A stretch of DNA of 64,000 nt from Copromyces sp. CBS 386.78 (lineage: Eukaryota; Ascomycota; Sordariomycetes; Sordariales; Sordariaceae), in assembly GCA_030685235.1 (NCBI GenBank), contig MU839079.1, positions 1 through 64,000 on the forward strand. Reading direction: 5' to 3'. Below are positions 35,526-48,900 of this stretch, piece by piece. Positions within the stretch are counted from its first letter, which is position 1. Each line of letters opens with the position of its first letter. Position numbers and translations under genes: made by a program. Below the pieces are notes generated by a model, which saw nothing but the letters and a program-made list of their open reading frames with translations, had not been told where the DNA came from and did not search any database.

Positions 35526-37828
35526 GTTTGAGATGATGTTGTTGACGTTTGGGATGATGCTGATTATGTATGAATGAGGCTGCTGAGAGAAGGAAGGAAG
35601 GAAGGAGAAGTAGGCAATTGTGCACAAGAATGAAGAGATGCGGAGGGCCTTCATATAGGGACGTACTTGGGGACTGAAGATGTCATGCTGATGGTGGTGT
35701 CTGTAGAGCATGTACGCGGAAGTGACGTCATTGCTTGAGGGGTTGGGGAGTTGGTGATACGATGAGGAGGACTTGGACGTCTGATACGAGGAGGAGGACT
35801 TGTCCGTCTGACACGGAGGTCCGTGGATACTAACAGCTGTGCACGCAAATTGGTGGAGGGATTGTTACCTGTAGTGTCCGAGAAACGTGGAAGATGGGGA
35901 GAGCTTCCGGAGCTATGGCCAATAGGTCACTTGAAGCGGACAGTGAGGGGTAGATGACATCGATGTTCAGGTGCTCGTAAACAGAAATGACAAATGACAG
36001 CAGAGAATATCTAAAAAGGAAAAAAAAAGGAGCCGCTGAGAAGGTCTGGGTGATTTGCCATTAGAACCTGGAAGGCAGCTTGTCGGGCTCCGAATTCTCG
36101 TGATTTGATATGGTAGGTTGGAACTCGTTCAACACTTGTCCATGTGGTAGTCCTATACTTGTGGGCAATGGCTTGACCGTCGGTAGACAACGGCAGATCT
36201 CCCATAAATATTCGAGATGGACGTTCAGAAGTCCGAAATCTGGTGTCAAAAATACTAGTCAGGTGTACACTACACCCGCGGCTAGTCAGACAATCAATTT
36301 TATAGACCTGGCGAGTAGTTGGAAAGTCCTCTTACAAGCCTTTTGGCAGAAACCGTTGAATGATGAGCGAGTGTCCATGGAGTGTCGTTCATCAGTCAAG
36401 CTCGCTTTCCGTTAGTAATGGATGCCCGATCCCGTGCCGTCCCTGACCCCGGGTCCCAACTAGGTACCGAGCGGTATCTGGCGTGAACCATCGATACTGC
36501 CTCCGCAGTCTTCGTTCCTTGCTCTTTTGCGCGACCTGGACCACTTCCGTTCTGACTCGTTCTTCCACATGCACCCATCACTTCACGCACAAGGCGGTTC
36601 TTCGTTCAGGAACATACCGCTTGCAGTCAGTTGCTAATAACAGGTCACCGCGTCCTTTGACTCGCTCATAGTGGCTGGCGGATGACTGTAGACGAATCAA
36701 GCAGACATCCTGTCGACGACGACGACGACAAGACCAGTCCGCTCGCCCGAACCACCATTTAACTTCCCCAACCTCAGCCTACGTCCGGAACGAAGCCACA
36801 AAAAAACCTTTTCGTTCTATCGACGCAATTTGCAAGAGAAGAATGGCCAATCGACCAGCGCAAAGAAAATGTACAAGTTTAGGTACCTACTAGATACCTA
36901 CCTATTGAAGCCACCCAAGTCAAGCCGGTTCAGTTGATCGGGGCAAGTGCATCTTTGCCATGGTCAAATAGAGAGAGACCCGTCAGTCACTCACTCTGCG
37001 ATATCTTTACCGTTCACCTCGCACACGATCAATCAGCCATATAGCGAGCGGTCCATATTGAAGTGCACTATGATAACCTCACCTTCACATTCTGGCATTG
37101 ACATGACTCGCCCCTATCTCTAACCAACCTTCTGCCCTCCAAAATGTAAACATCTGCGATCCAAATTCTGGGGATCAGATCTCCTTCTACGATTGTACTG
37201 TCCACAACACCACAACACTATACACACCGGGCGCTCTTTGATAGGTATTCTAAGCACTTTCAAGGGTGAACTACAATGAGGAAAGGTAGCAAGGTGGGTT
37301 CCGTTTAGGCACCTTTATCCGTCGGCGAATGGTCATTTTAGTTGTTGATCTGGGCCTGGTGTTTGGACTGCCCCTGTGGGTGTGTGTGTAGGAGCCCGGG
37401 GCCGGAGAAGGTGCGGTCCTTCTTGTAGGACTCAGTCTCCATCCCGTCCGTTGGCGATGGACATGTTGATCGTTTGTCTATCCATCCATCCATCCCTCGT
37501 TGGTTGTTGTTACTGGCTGCCTCATCAGTCCTTGCTTGTCCTCGCTGCTTGTCAACGATTACATTACTCCTTCTGGCAATACATAGGTAAGGTAGCTGTC
37601 CCCAAGACTCAATTGCTGCTACTGCCCTACGACAACACAATAATACCTAAGGTACCTACCTTCCAATCGCCTTCGCCAAACGCCTCATACGTCTATCTTC
37701 AAGTTCTCCAACCATACAGCCGGCCGGGAACTGGCGAGTGTCTTGTCTTAGGTTGTCTTGTCTTGACCAAAAGCTGCCTCCGCAGGAACCTAGAATGACA
37801 CTCCAACAATAAGCCCAACCTATGGTGT

Positions 37829-37869
37829 ACCTAGGTACCTACCTACCTACCTACCTACCTACCTACCTG
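37829..37869. repeat. (CCTA)n microsatellite
   Basis: About nine consecutive CCTA/CTAC units, part of a wider region rich in GGTACCTAC words. Confidence 0.9.
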
Positions 37870-38416
37870 CTGCAGACCTGCAAGAACCCCAGGGGCATGG
37901 GGGCATCCTTTCCCCAAGCCCAAGCCCAGTTGAAGGTCCATACACGTAGTAATTAGTATCCTTCTTTCCCAGTTCCCACACGACGACGGTGAACAAAACT
38001 CGCATTACACTACCTCTAGTCTCTGTCATCTTCCACATCGTGCGTTTCCCCCGTGTAAGTGTTCCCCATTTTAAGGTACTCCTCCATCAAAGACCTGGGT
38101 AGCTAGCTAGCTAGCTAGGCATGTACAGTAGCTCCAAAAGAGACCAAACGGGTACTTATGCACGCATGCATGTACTATACGTACCTGTCTCTCTCTCTCT
38201 ACTGAACGAACTTACCCGGAAGCCAAGCCAACCAAGTCAGTCAGCCAAGACAACTTTCTATTGTAGATCCCGTCCGGCTAAATTCACAGAACATTCCATT
38301 CCCTTGTATTAGTGCTTTTCTTCGAGCTTCTTTCCTATGTACATACAGTCCCCTCACACAGTTGCTCCTATTTCTGCTGTTCTCAGGGAATTAGGTTATT
38401 CACACGGAGTACATGC

Positions 38417-38548
38417 CCTTCCTTTCCTTCCTTCCTTCCTTCCTTCCTTCCTTCCTTCCTTCCTTCCTTCCTTCCTTCCTTCCTTCCTTCCTTCCTTCCT
38501 TCCTTCCTTCCTTCCTTCCTCCCTTCCTTCCTTCCTCCCTTCCTTCCG
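38417..38548. repeat. (CCTT)n microsatellite, about 130 bp
   Basis: About 30 CCTT units, near-perfect with a few CCCTT interruptions at the right end. Open frames across it (Pro-Ser-Phe-Leu repeats) are artefacts. Confidence 0.95.
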
Positions 38549-39291
38549 CTTGGGAGTTAGAATAACCTAACCTGGCCCCTCCCGTCTCGCTTCCCGTCCT
38601 TCCCTCCACTAGACTCCACATGAAACTGAAGCGTCCCATCCGCAACGCAGCAAAGTAAATCAGCGAATAGTAAGACTAAACTGCTGGCCTACTAGTAGCC
38701 GCCTTTCCCCATTCAGTGGGGGGATTTCGGGATCTTTTCGAGGTTTGTTCCGTAGCCAGATCCGGTAGGTCATGGCACACACTTACTTGGTGGTGGTTTT
38801 CGATTCCTCCGGTCCCCGGTCGATCTGAGGACTTGACGGCATGCATGCCTGAGTAGTTGTTGCCCCCATATGCAAGGGAGGAAGAGTGATGGTTGAATTC
38901 GAATCCCGTCATGGCGATATGAGAAGGCAATTTCGCTTTAGCAAGAGAAACCCTACCCGCACACACCCTCAATCTATATATACACACCGCCCCCCCACAT
39001 GACAGCTGACATCGAAATATTGTCGTTTTGTATAGTAAAATCCAGTTTTCTCGTATTATATGCTATCCCTATTGGATCTGACAAGTGCGCTGAAATTATT
39101 AGAGTCGTAATACTTTCATGGTGTTGTGAATCTCCCCCCAAACTTTATATACGCAATATACGTGATAGATCTGTTATTGCAATAGTGTAGATCTGGGGTG
39201 CGACGTCGCGTTGTATTAAATGCCTCGTACCGTCGTACGGGTAAGTCTGGGTTTGGGGCTTGGGCGACCTTAGAAATCTAGAGATTTGAGC

Positions 39292-39445
39292 GAAATGTTA
39301 CGTGCATGGAAAGTATGAAATTTAGCGGGTAAAACGGGGATTTTTCATGTAGGTGTTATGGGTGGAACCCGGGCTGTTAGGGTAAGGGTTATGTTAAGAA
39401 CGGTGTGTGTATGTAGATTGAGGGTGTGTGTGGGTAGGAATACTC
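39292..39445 (+). repeat. Dispersed repeat, copy 2
   Basis: Relative of 23836-23980 in the same orientation; the clearest block is GAAATTTAGCGGGTAAAA (39317-39334). Neither copy shows heavy RIP, which fits a length below the RIP threshold. Confidence 0.7.
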
Positions 39446-39999
39446 TTTAGTAAATCCATCGCGCAGTTCTGTAGGATCTTGCGGTGTGTTCTTTTGAGAA
39501 ACTGAGGTGGGTGGCGTTCATCCGCCTCGTTTCCTGTTGTGATGGGAGTTTTCGTCCGTGGTCTTTCGTTGACATTTCTGGCGGTGCTCGTTGGTCGTGC
39601 TCGTTCGTTCATTCGTTCCACTCGGCCGTCTGACATGGAGAATCAAGCCATCGCCAACCGTTTGTTTCCTCCGTAAATCAAGCACAACCTGGCAAACAGC
39701 ACGCACAAAGACACCAAGAATTGTAGCAACAGAAAGTGTCATTATCGTCCTTAAACTATTCCAACGACAACGACAACGAGGGTATAATAACGCTTTAACA
39801 AAAGTATCTCCATCCATCCCATTCCCCCGATCATCGCTCATCCATCCCCGCCATTAACATTTCGTATAACATTTCAATATTAACATGATCGTAAACTTTC
39901 TTCCAAACATCAACAAGCAAATCAGACATCCTCAGCTAGCCAACTGGAACGTCTATAACCTAGTACGTGAGACACTGAAGGAAGCGAGCAGCTTTAAGC

Positions 40000-41779
40000 T
40001 CAAGCAGACTTGCTCTCGTGGATCTCCACCTCCTTCTCGACCTGGTGAATATCGATGTGGGCGACATCGGCCTCATCGCCGTCGATGACCTTGGCGAGCT
40101 CCTCGAGAGTGGGGCCCTTGGTCTCGACGTACATGAAGAAGACGAAGGCGAGCTCGAGAGCGATCCAGCACTGTTGTCACAACTGTTAGCACGTGTGCGG
40201 CAATGATGATGGAGAATTAGTAGTCTTACCGTGTAAATGAGGTAGAGCTTCCAGGTGTGGTCCTTGTCCTCGGGGTGGTCTTCACGAGGGCCAAAGGCCT
40301 CGAAAGCGATGGGGTTGGCGTAGGTGTTGAGGGTGAGAGCGCACTGGACCGACATGTTCATGATCATGAGACCCTTGCCACGGAGTCTGTAGGGGAGGAC
40401 CTCGATGGCGTAACCAACCAACAAACCGGACCAGGCGAGCGAGTAGAAGATGCCAAAGATCCAGATGAAGAAGATCATGGCCTTGTCGGCGCCCTTGGCG
40501 TTGTGCTCGCCGTACAAGCCGGAAGTCAGGGTCCAGAAGACAAAGGTGCCGAGCATGCCACCGGTGGAAGCGAGGAAAGCAGGGCGACGGCCGAGCTTGT
40601 CAACGAGCATAGCCATGGAGAGGGACACGATGAGGGCAAGACCGGTCTGGCCGGCCGAGAGACCGAGCTTGGCAGTGGAGTCGTGGACGCCGGCGGTCTC
40701 GTACAGCTTGCCGGAGTAGTTGGAGATGATGGCGTTGCCGGACCACTGGGAGAAGAAGCCGAGCGAGAGCAGAATGGCGAGACGGTAACGGTTGCCGCGG
40801 GTCTTGAAGAAGTCGAAGTAGCTGCTGTTCTTGGAGGTCTCCATCTCGAGGCGGATGGTCTCCTTGATCTCGCGGAACTCGAACTGGACCGTGGGGTGGT
40901 TGGCGTCGCCGTTGGCGTGGTACTTGGCGAGGATGTGGAGGGCCTCGTCATGCTTGTCCTTGGCGATCAGGAAACGGGGAGACTCGGGAACCCACCAGAT
41001 ACCGGCGAGCTGGATGATGGAGGGGAAGGCCTGGAGCAGGGCGGGGATGCGCCACGACCAGTCGTTGTTGATGTAGTTGGTGCCAAAGGCCAACCAGGAG
41101 ACGACGAGGGCACCGACGTTCCACAAGCAGTTGTAGATGGTGGTGAGACGAGCGCGGTGCTGAGGGTGAGCAAGCTCGGTAAGAAGCATGGGGGAGGCGA
41201 TCTGGGCGAGGGAGTTGCCAAAGCCGAGCATAGTACGGCCACCCATGAAAGTATCGAGGTTCTTGGAGACGGCCTGGAGAACGGCACCGACGATCATGAT
41301 GACGCAGCCAATGATGATGGGGACCTTGCGGCCGAAGTTATCGGTAAGGAGGGGGCTGTGAAGCACATCGAGTCAGTCAGTTTCATGAGGGCCACGATGG
41401 GCAACGATGCTGGTGAACACTTACACGAAGGGGATGGAACCAATGGAACCAATCTGGTAGAGAGCACCGAGAAGACCAAGCTTTTGTCCTTTCGGGTCGC
41501 CAAAGTACGCCTTCCACGTGTCGAAGTTCTGCACCGAGTTGAAGAACATGCTGGAGAAGTGTTAGCGCGAGTTGTGAGAGAAGGCAAGACATGGAATCAA
41601 AGCCCTTACCCATCGTAACCCGTGGTGGCCGAAGCAATGCAGAGAATGAAGGCGTAGAAATAGAGCTTGCGAAGACCGGGGTCCTTCTTCCAGTCCACCT
41701 TTTCGAACTGAGGAGCCTCCTCCTGGAGTTGGTGGAGGTCGACGGCCTGAGCCACGGGCTTCTTGTCGAGAATGCCCAT
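40000..41779 (-). CDS. cdt-2: Cellodextrin transporter CDT-2 (MFS sugar transporter)
   Basis: Plasma-membrane major facilitator of the sugar-porter family that imports cellodextrins and, in Neurospora, xylan breakdown products. Four exons: 41610-41779, 41425-41550, 40230-41355 and 40000-40170, with introns of 59, 69 and 59 nt (GTAAGG/GTAAGT/GTAAGA donors, GCTAAC branch sites, CAG acceptors); 530 residues. It starts MGILDKKPVAQAVDL and the first membrane helix ends ATTGYDG-MFFNS. Family signatures are present: NFGRK, GRTMLGFGNSLAQIA, PESPRFLIAKDKHDEAL, DKLGRR, LPYRLRGKGL and VETKGPTLEEL. The match to Neurospora CDT-2 is near full length, and in N. crassa this gene also neighbours msh-3, so the name is secure. 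The 4.2-kb upstream gap suits a carbon-source-regulated promoter. Confidence 0.95.
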
Positions 41780-44700
41780 CTTGAATGTTGCTGCTGCTGC
41801 TGTTGTTGTCTTGTCTCTTGGGTTGAGTGATACAGCTGATCCGATCCGTTCCCGGGCTGATGAGGAAAAAGACAGACACACAAGGAAGCGTTGTGAGAGA
41901 GGAAAGGGGGATTATATATAACGAGTTTCTGTTATTCGAGTGGTACGCTGCCGTCGCCCCAGACGGGCAACCGGACCGGGAGCGGTCTTCCATGCATGCT
42001 GCTGAATACGTACCCAGGTCCTACCGTACCCATTGGGGGGGTTTTGAAGGGTGTACATGGGCAGGGGGGCGGACAACCATCAGCATTCAGGCAGGGCAAG
42101 GGGGTGGGAAGGAAAAGGAAAGGGAACTGAACCAGACCATTCAGGACCAGCCAGACAGCTGCACCGAAGCTTAACCAATCCGACCATGTTGGCCGGCCGC
42201 CGCCTCCACGAGCCTCCACTTCCGGTTGACACTGGAGGTTGCAACGGAACAGCCTTTCATTTTGGTGGTCTGGGTCGGTACTACCGTCTGATGGAACTGA
42301 TGGAAGTGAGATGCATCATCATCACGATTCCATTTCCTCTGTCGGTCTTGGGGAGTCAAGGGACTTGGTACAGCGGCTAGGCTAGTCCATCCATTAGGTC
42401 CTTGTGGTTGGTTGGTCCATGGAATGGAAGCATTCATCGAAGGTTGTTGTTGTCGTCGACGGTAGTATCTGGGGTGGTGGTTTGGGTTTCCGGCAGCCTA
42501 CCACTCCAAGCCGAAGCCATCCCAAGCCAAGCACCCAGCAGCAGCAGCCACAGGGGTATTTAGGGGATGAGTGAGTGACTTGAGCAGAATGGAAAGTGAG
42601 TGAGGTTGTTGAAGAGTGGAAGAAGAGAACACACACCGTAGAGGTATGTATCTCCGTGTGGAGAACATGGGCGGATGTAACCCTCAACTTCCTTTTTTTG
42701 GCCCTGTTGATGGCTCTTACTCCACCTCTCCGGAATCGTCACCCAGTGTGCCCCAATCTTGCCCCGTCTTTCCCCCCTCGTTCTTTCCGTTGTCGAGCAC
42801 ACACAAGTTCCTCGCAACTCCCCTGTGAGCAAGCATAGAAGGTAACGTTCAACCTCTGCTCACAGGGAACTTGCGAGTCCACCATCCCAAGGCCACGCGA
42901 GAAGCTAAACTAAGCCAAAAGGAGTCAACATCCCCATCTGGGGTTATTCCTGCTGCTGTGGCACGGACCGCGGTTCTGCGACTTTGACTGCTGTCTATCG
43001 TACCCGTCTATCGTGAGACAGTGCAACCAACTCGACAGCGTATAAGCGACCGAGTCGAAGCGAATTGAATTGAATGGCATGTTCGAGGACAGCCAGCCAA
43101 CCAACCAACCAGACAACAGCGGCACAGGCGGACCGAATCTGTAATGGCACATCAATCATTACAGCTTCTGCCAAGCCGACACACTAGATGTGTGTGAGGG
43201 TTGTTCTGTGGCGGGCGTTTATTTCTCCTTTTGGGGTATCGATCCAATTGTATGCATTGCGCGGGCGCCGTCCCGATTCAAACTAACATTGCTGTTTTTG
43301 CTCCGGGTCGAATGGTCGAATGGTCATGTATCATGTATGTACGGACACGGCACCCAACGGCGAACGACCAACGCCGCCGTAACGTAAAAATGATACAGAT
43401 ACGGGACCGCGATCCGGGTCAAACGAACGGGTCAGATGTTGCCGCGTTTTTTTTTTTCGCCCGCCCGCCCGACCGGTTTGACAAGTCCTCGGTCGAGTCG
43501 CATGCTCGCTTGCTCAACCAACCGCAGCCACATCCGCCAGGAGAGACAACATGGAACATGGACCTTGCCTCCCTCCCGTGGCGCGGCGCGTGTTGTCGCT
43601 AAGTTTAAGCTCAAGCTCGTTTTTTCCCATATCAGGCAGAATGTGCAAGTCTGGGATAGCCCTCGCTTGCTGGATCTAGGAGGACCTGGACTCCTGGACT
43701 CCTGGACTCCCAACCTGGGCGTTCGTTGTCTCGAGCACCGCTAGGTCGGGACAGAATGTAGTGTAGGTATGTACATAGTAGATTGAAACTGCTGCATCCG
43801 TCCGCTTGACAGGTCATGCCATGCCATGCCATGTACTCGTAGTGCGTAGTGCGTACAGGAACCCGAGGCTAGTCTAGACGCCTCGCTACATACAGCAAGG
43901 CTAGTCTAGACGCCTCGCTACATACAGCAGGCTACAGTCGAGTGTGGTACTACAACCGGGGATCTATGAATCTGGATCTCGAACTCTTAAAAGGGGCCAG
44001 CCTCATCCAGTCGGTCCAGCCGTCAGCGTACCAATGGTCCAGTAATCCAGTGGTCCAATTGATCATCAGATGGGGTCACCGGGGATATTGGTTGAGATGG
44101 CCAAGACGGTGTCTCTGAGTTCTCGGCAAGAGAGCCGCATCGCATGCACGCCGTAACCTTGTAACCTTTTGGGGACACTGAACTCTAAACAACGCCACCA
44201 CAAAGGGACATTGGGAAAATAGGGTTCAAGGCGAGCCTGACAGCCTGACAGGAAGGATTCTCCGCAAACCCGGGACCAAGGAGCGCCACAGGACGACGCC
44301 ATTCATCAGCGAGAATGCAGCTACCGGTAGGCTACCGAACGCTGTTGTCGAGACAGTGAGTGCTAACCGTCAAAGTGTCCAGCGATGCGTCGACGGGTTC
44401 TGTTTGGTGATCACGAGATCCGGGACTTCTTTTTTGCCTTTGCCATCGTCAATGTAATGACCGTATGGAGACAAGCGTGTGTTGTCGTGTGTCCGAGTAT
44501 GTACTGCTTCTTGCGGCTCTCTCACCCCAACTCCCCAGGTTTTCTTTCCCCAGCTTCTCCAGCTCCAGCCACGGCAGCCAGCAAGCAGTACCCCAGACGA
44601 GGACAGTACGCGATGCGATGTACCTCCCCGTATGTAGCCTCGATGGATTCGCTAGCGGTTGTCGAAGCCCTCGAAGGGAGGGTGGGAGCAAGGGCAGATT

Positions 44701-45950
44701 ACCCGTCTTGGCGTGCATTTAGCCTGAAGTCCCCCCCCCCCCCTGGCCGTTCGTTCACGGGCGCAGAATGGAAATGTTAACGAATGGGCGACGTTTTGGA
44801 CCAAGACCGAAGGATTGTTTTGGTCTTGGCTTTTTTGTCTTGGTCTGAGAAGCTCGGTCGCGGCGTTCAAATGTTCTGTTCGCAGAGTCGGGACGAGAGC
44901 CGAATGTTTTGGAGTCTGGACTCTGCAAGTTGTTTAAACATGTGTTTCTGGAACCCATAACGACCAAACCCAGAGCCATGGTTGCCATGTGGGATTGTGT
45001 GACCATTGTTGATCGTTCGTTGCGGGTGGTGATGGACATTTGTTGTCGAGGGAACAACACCGATAGGATCACACAGGGAACAAACAAGTGCTGGATAAAC
45101 ACAAGCAAGAAACACGCGGCTATCCACTGTGGCTTTCCCCATATGGTGCATGATGGCATCAGATCATGAGTTGGTCCCTGATTCTATGTAGCGGTCCAGG
45201 TGTCCGGCCCCGCCAGGAGATAACTTAAAAAACAAATACCCACAACCTCGGCTAGCAAGCGAGACCAACAGATTCAGATCAAACCATTGAGGTTTTCAGC
45301 TTGTCAAGTTGTCAAACATTGAAGACACTGGAACCGAGAATTGGGAAGGAACTGGAGGCCAAATTGGAGATAATTCCCAGACGATCAAGAGTCTTCACAT
45401 GGACCAAAGACATGAAAAGGCCCAATCGGATCAGACCTTGGGGAAAGGCGGGGGGAAGAGCAGTCTGGACTCTGGAGAAACTGGAGAAAGAGTCTGGGGG
45501 TGAAAATGGACTGCCATTGGAGAGACTGTCGGCATTTCGGAAAGGATGCCGAAGGAGACCAGGACAAAGGGAGGGCGCACAGGCCACCCGCTTGGCTTGT
45601 TTCTTGAGGTGTCGCATGGTCTCGGATGTGGCCCGGTTTTTGTGTATGGGGTCAGAAAAACATGTGTTTGAATCATGAAAGTCTTGGATTGTTTACTTTC
45701 ATGGAAGATGTCTTGATGTTGGAAAAGAAGAGAGTGAATCATGTCGTTGATGGACAATCAGGGTTGGGGTTAAGAAATCACGTGAAGACGCTGCAGCCAC
45801 TGTAATGGAGCCCCACTCTCTGGCCGCGTCCACTGCGACGACCGCGCGTCGTTGATGACCGCGTCTGATATTGATGACTGCCACCACCACCACCACCAAG
45901 ACAAGACATGGACTTGGGGTGACATCCAACCACCAATTCACAAGAAAAAT
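41780..45950. promoter_or_regulatory. 4.2-kb divergent intergenic region, cdt-2 and msh3
   Basis: No supported gene: frames here overlap on both strands, lack intron signals and show no family motifs. It holds the 5' control regions of cdt-2 (left) and msh3 (right). Features seen: a 32-bp tandem repeat at 43866-43930, C10 at about 44732-44742, and many short CCATGC/GCATGC words. A long leader or non-coding RNA here is possible but cannot be shown from sequence alone. Confidence 0.5.
43866..43930. repeat. 32-bp tandem duplication
   Basis: Two copies of AGGCTAGTCTAGACGCCTCG followed by CTACATACAGCA, period 32, with a partial third start (AGGCTAC). Each contains the self-complementary word GTCTAGAC. 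Confidence 0.9.
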
Positions 45951-48900
45951 ATGGCTGGCCCATCACGACCCCCCGACAAGAAGCAGGCTTCAATCTCGAG
46001 CTTCTTCACCCCACGAAACACCAGTCCCTTGGTCAACCTCAGCCAGAACGCCACCAAGAAGGTACCGCCAGCCGACGAGTCCAATCCATCCAAACAAACA
46101 TCCTCGAGGAAACGACAAAACAACGACAGCGAAGATGATGATGCTCCCAGAGATGCCAAACGGCGCAAATCCAATGGCCCATCGTCAGCAACAACAGACA
46201 CCGAAGACGCCGTTGCCTCCCTGAACCTCTCTTCCTCTCGAACAGAACGGTACTCTCTTAACTCGAGCCGGCCCTCCCAAAAAGACGAAGAAGAGAACAA
46301 AGAAGATGCCGCCGAACGCAAAAAAAAGGAAGAACTCCATCGCAAGTTCGTCAAGAAACTCGGCCACCCCGACAGCATGTTCAACTACAGGCGACGAGAC
46401 ACCGAGTCCGCCGCTGCTGTCGAAGGCGAAGGCGGCGACGAGGGCGAAGACGACGCAGAAGAGGAACTAGCAGCACCCAAAACTAAAAAGAAGGGGGCCA
46501 AGACGGGCAAGCTCACTCCCATGGAGATGCAGTTCCTGGAAATCAAGAGGAAACACATGGATACACTCTTGATCGTCGAGGTCGGGTACAAGTTCCGCTT
46601 CTTTGGCGAAGACGCCCGCATAGCGGCCAGGGAGCTGAGCATCGTCTGTATACCGGGCAAGTTCCGGTACGACGAACACCCTTCCGAGGCCCATCTCGAC
46701 CGCTTTGCCTCTGCCAGCATACCCGTCCACCGTCTACCTGTCCATGCTAAGCGTCTTGTCGCCGCTGGTCACAAGGTCGGCGTGGTCCGGCAGATCGAGA
46801 CAGCAGCTTTGAAAAAGGCCGGCGATAATCGCAATGCTCCCTTTGTCCGGAAGCTCACCAACGTCTATACCAAGGGCACCTATATCGATGAGACGGGCGA
46901 GTTGGACCAGCCGGGCGAGACGACGGGTGCTTCTTCCGGCGGTTACCTGCTTTGTCTGACGGAAACCCCGGCCAAGGGCATGGGAACCGATGAAAAGGTC
47001 AATGTCGGCATCATTGCTGTCCAACCCGCCACCGGCGACATCATCTACGACGAGTTCCAAGACGGCTTCATGAGACGGGAGATCGAGACCCGACTACTAC
47101 ATATTTCTCCCTGCGAGTTTCTCATCGTCGGCCACCTCAGCAAAGCCACAGATAAGCTCATCCAACACCTCTCCGGCAGCAGCACCAATGTATTTGGCGA
47201 CAAGAGCCGCGTCGAAAGAGTTCCCAAGAGCAAGACCATGGCAGCTGAGGCTTACTCGCACGTCACAGACTTTTACGCCGGCAAAGCCAAGGACAGCGAT
47301 GAGCGCTCGGCCGCCTTGCTCGACAAGGTGTTAAAGCTCCCAGAAGCCGTCATGATCTGTCTCTCGGCCATGATCACCCACCTGACCGAGTACGGCCTGC
47401 AGCACATCTTCGACTTGACCAAGTACTTCCAATCTTTTAGCACGCGCCAACACATGCTCATCAACGGCACCACCCTCGAGTCTCTCGAAGTATACCGTAA
47501 CGCCACCGACCATACGGAAAAGGGCTCTCTGCTCTGGGCCCTCGACAAAACCCACACCCGCTTCGGCCAGCGTCTCCTCCGAAAATGGATTGGCCGTCCC
47601 CTCCTCGACCAGCAGCGCCTAGAAGAGCGCGTCTCCGCGGTCGAAGAGCTACTTAACAACCGGTCCACCGCCAAGGTCGACAAGCTAGTGGGCATGCTCA
47701 AGTCCATCAAAGCCGACCTCGAGCGCAGCTTGATCAGGATCTACTACGGCAAATGCACCGGCCCGGAACTCCTCTCGACTTTACAAACCCTGCAAAAGAT
47801 CTCTCTCGAATACGCCCGCGTCAAATCCCCCTCCGACACGGGCTTCTCCTCCCCTCTGCTCACATCCGCCATCATGACCCTGCCGTCCATCAGCCCCATC
47901 GTCGCCGCCCATCTCTCCAAAATCAACGCCGAAGCCGCCCGCAAAGACGACAAGTACGCCTTCTTCCTCGAGCAGCACGAGACCGAGGCCATCTCGGAAC
48001 ATAAACTCGGCATCGCAGCCGTGGAGCAAGACCTCGACGAGCACCGCTCCGAAGCCGCCAAGGAGCTGGGCAAGAAGGTGCCCGTCAGCTACGTGACCGT
48101 GGCAGGGATCGAGTACCTGATTGAAGTAGCCAACACTGATCTAAAACGGGTCCCGGCTTCGTGGGCCAAGATTTCCGGAACCAAGAAAGTGTCAAGGTTT
48201 CACACGCCCACGGTGCTAAGATTGATAGCGGAACGGGATCAGCATAAAGAAAGTCTGGCTTCGGCGTGCTATCAGGCCTTTGCTGATCTGCTGGCGCAGA
48301 TAGCGGGAGAGTACCAGCCGCTTCGCGATGCGGTTTCTTCGTTGGCGACGTTGGACTGCCTGCTCTCTCTGAGCACGATCGCTGCGTTACCGGGGTATAC
48401 CAAACCGACGTTTTTACCGTCTTCCCGCCCTTCTTTCCTATCCATCACTGAAGGCCGCCACCCCATTGCCGAACACCTGCTACCAAACGGTTACATCCCT
48501 TTTACCATGTCCCTCGGCGCCTCTCCCAGCCCCAGCAACAACAACAACAGCAGCGTCCCCGCCGGCCCGCTAGCACAACTGATAACCGGCCCCAACATGG
48601 GCGGTAAATCCTCGTATACCCGCGCCGTCGCCCTTTTAGTCCTTCTATCCCAAATCGGCTCTTTTGTTCCCGCAACATCCATGACGCTCACCCTCTCGGA
48701 CGCCATCTTCACCCGCATGGGCGCCCGCGACAATCTGTTCAAGGGGGAATCAACTTTCATGGTCGAAGTGTCTGAAACGGCATCCATTCTGAGACAGGCG
48801 ACACGGAAAAGTCTGGTGGTGCTGGACGAGCTCGGGAGAGGGACGAGTACGCATGACGGGCGGGCGATTGCGGGGGCCGTTTTGGAGTATGTGGTTAGGG

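Larger units (their letters stand above)
35526..39291. other. Long intergenic region with microsatellites
   Basis: No frame here carries a recognisable protein. It holds (CCTA)n at about 37830-37868, (AGCT)n at 38101-38118 and a 130-bp (CCTT)n tract at 38417-38548. The right part (38985-39291) turns AT-richer and leads into a dispersed repeat. It lies between the small minus-strand gene and the 3' end of cdt-2. Confidence 0.6.

Noticed and set aside
38312..38645. Pro-Ser-Phe-Leu and Arg-Lys-Glu-Gly repeat frames
   Set aside because: Product of the (CCTT)n microsatellite on both strands.
39376..39398. TTAGGGTAAGGGTTATG resembling interstitial telomere repeat
   Set aside because: Only one exact TTAGGG; part of the dispersed repeat, not an array.
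40257..41618. 453-codon open frame on the plus strand
   Set aside because: It is antisense to cdt-2; the strong codon bias of that gene leaves the opposite frame open. No homology-like content.
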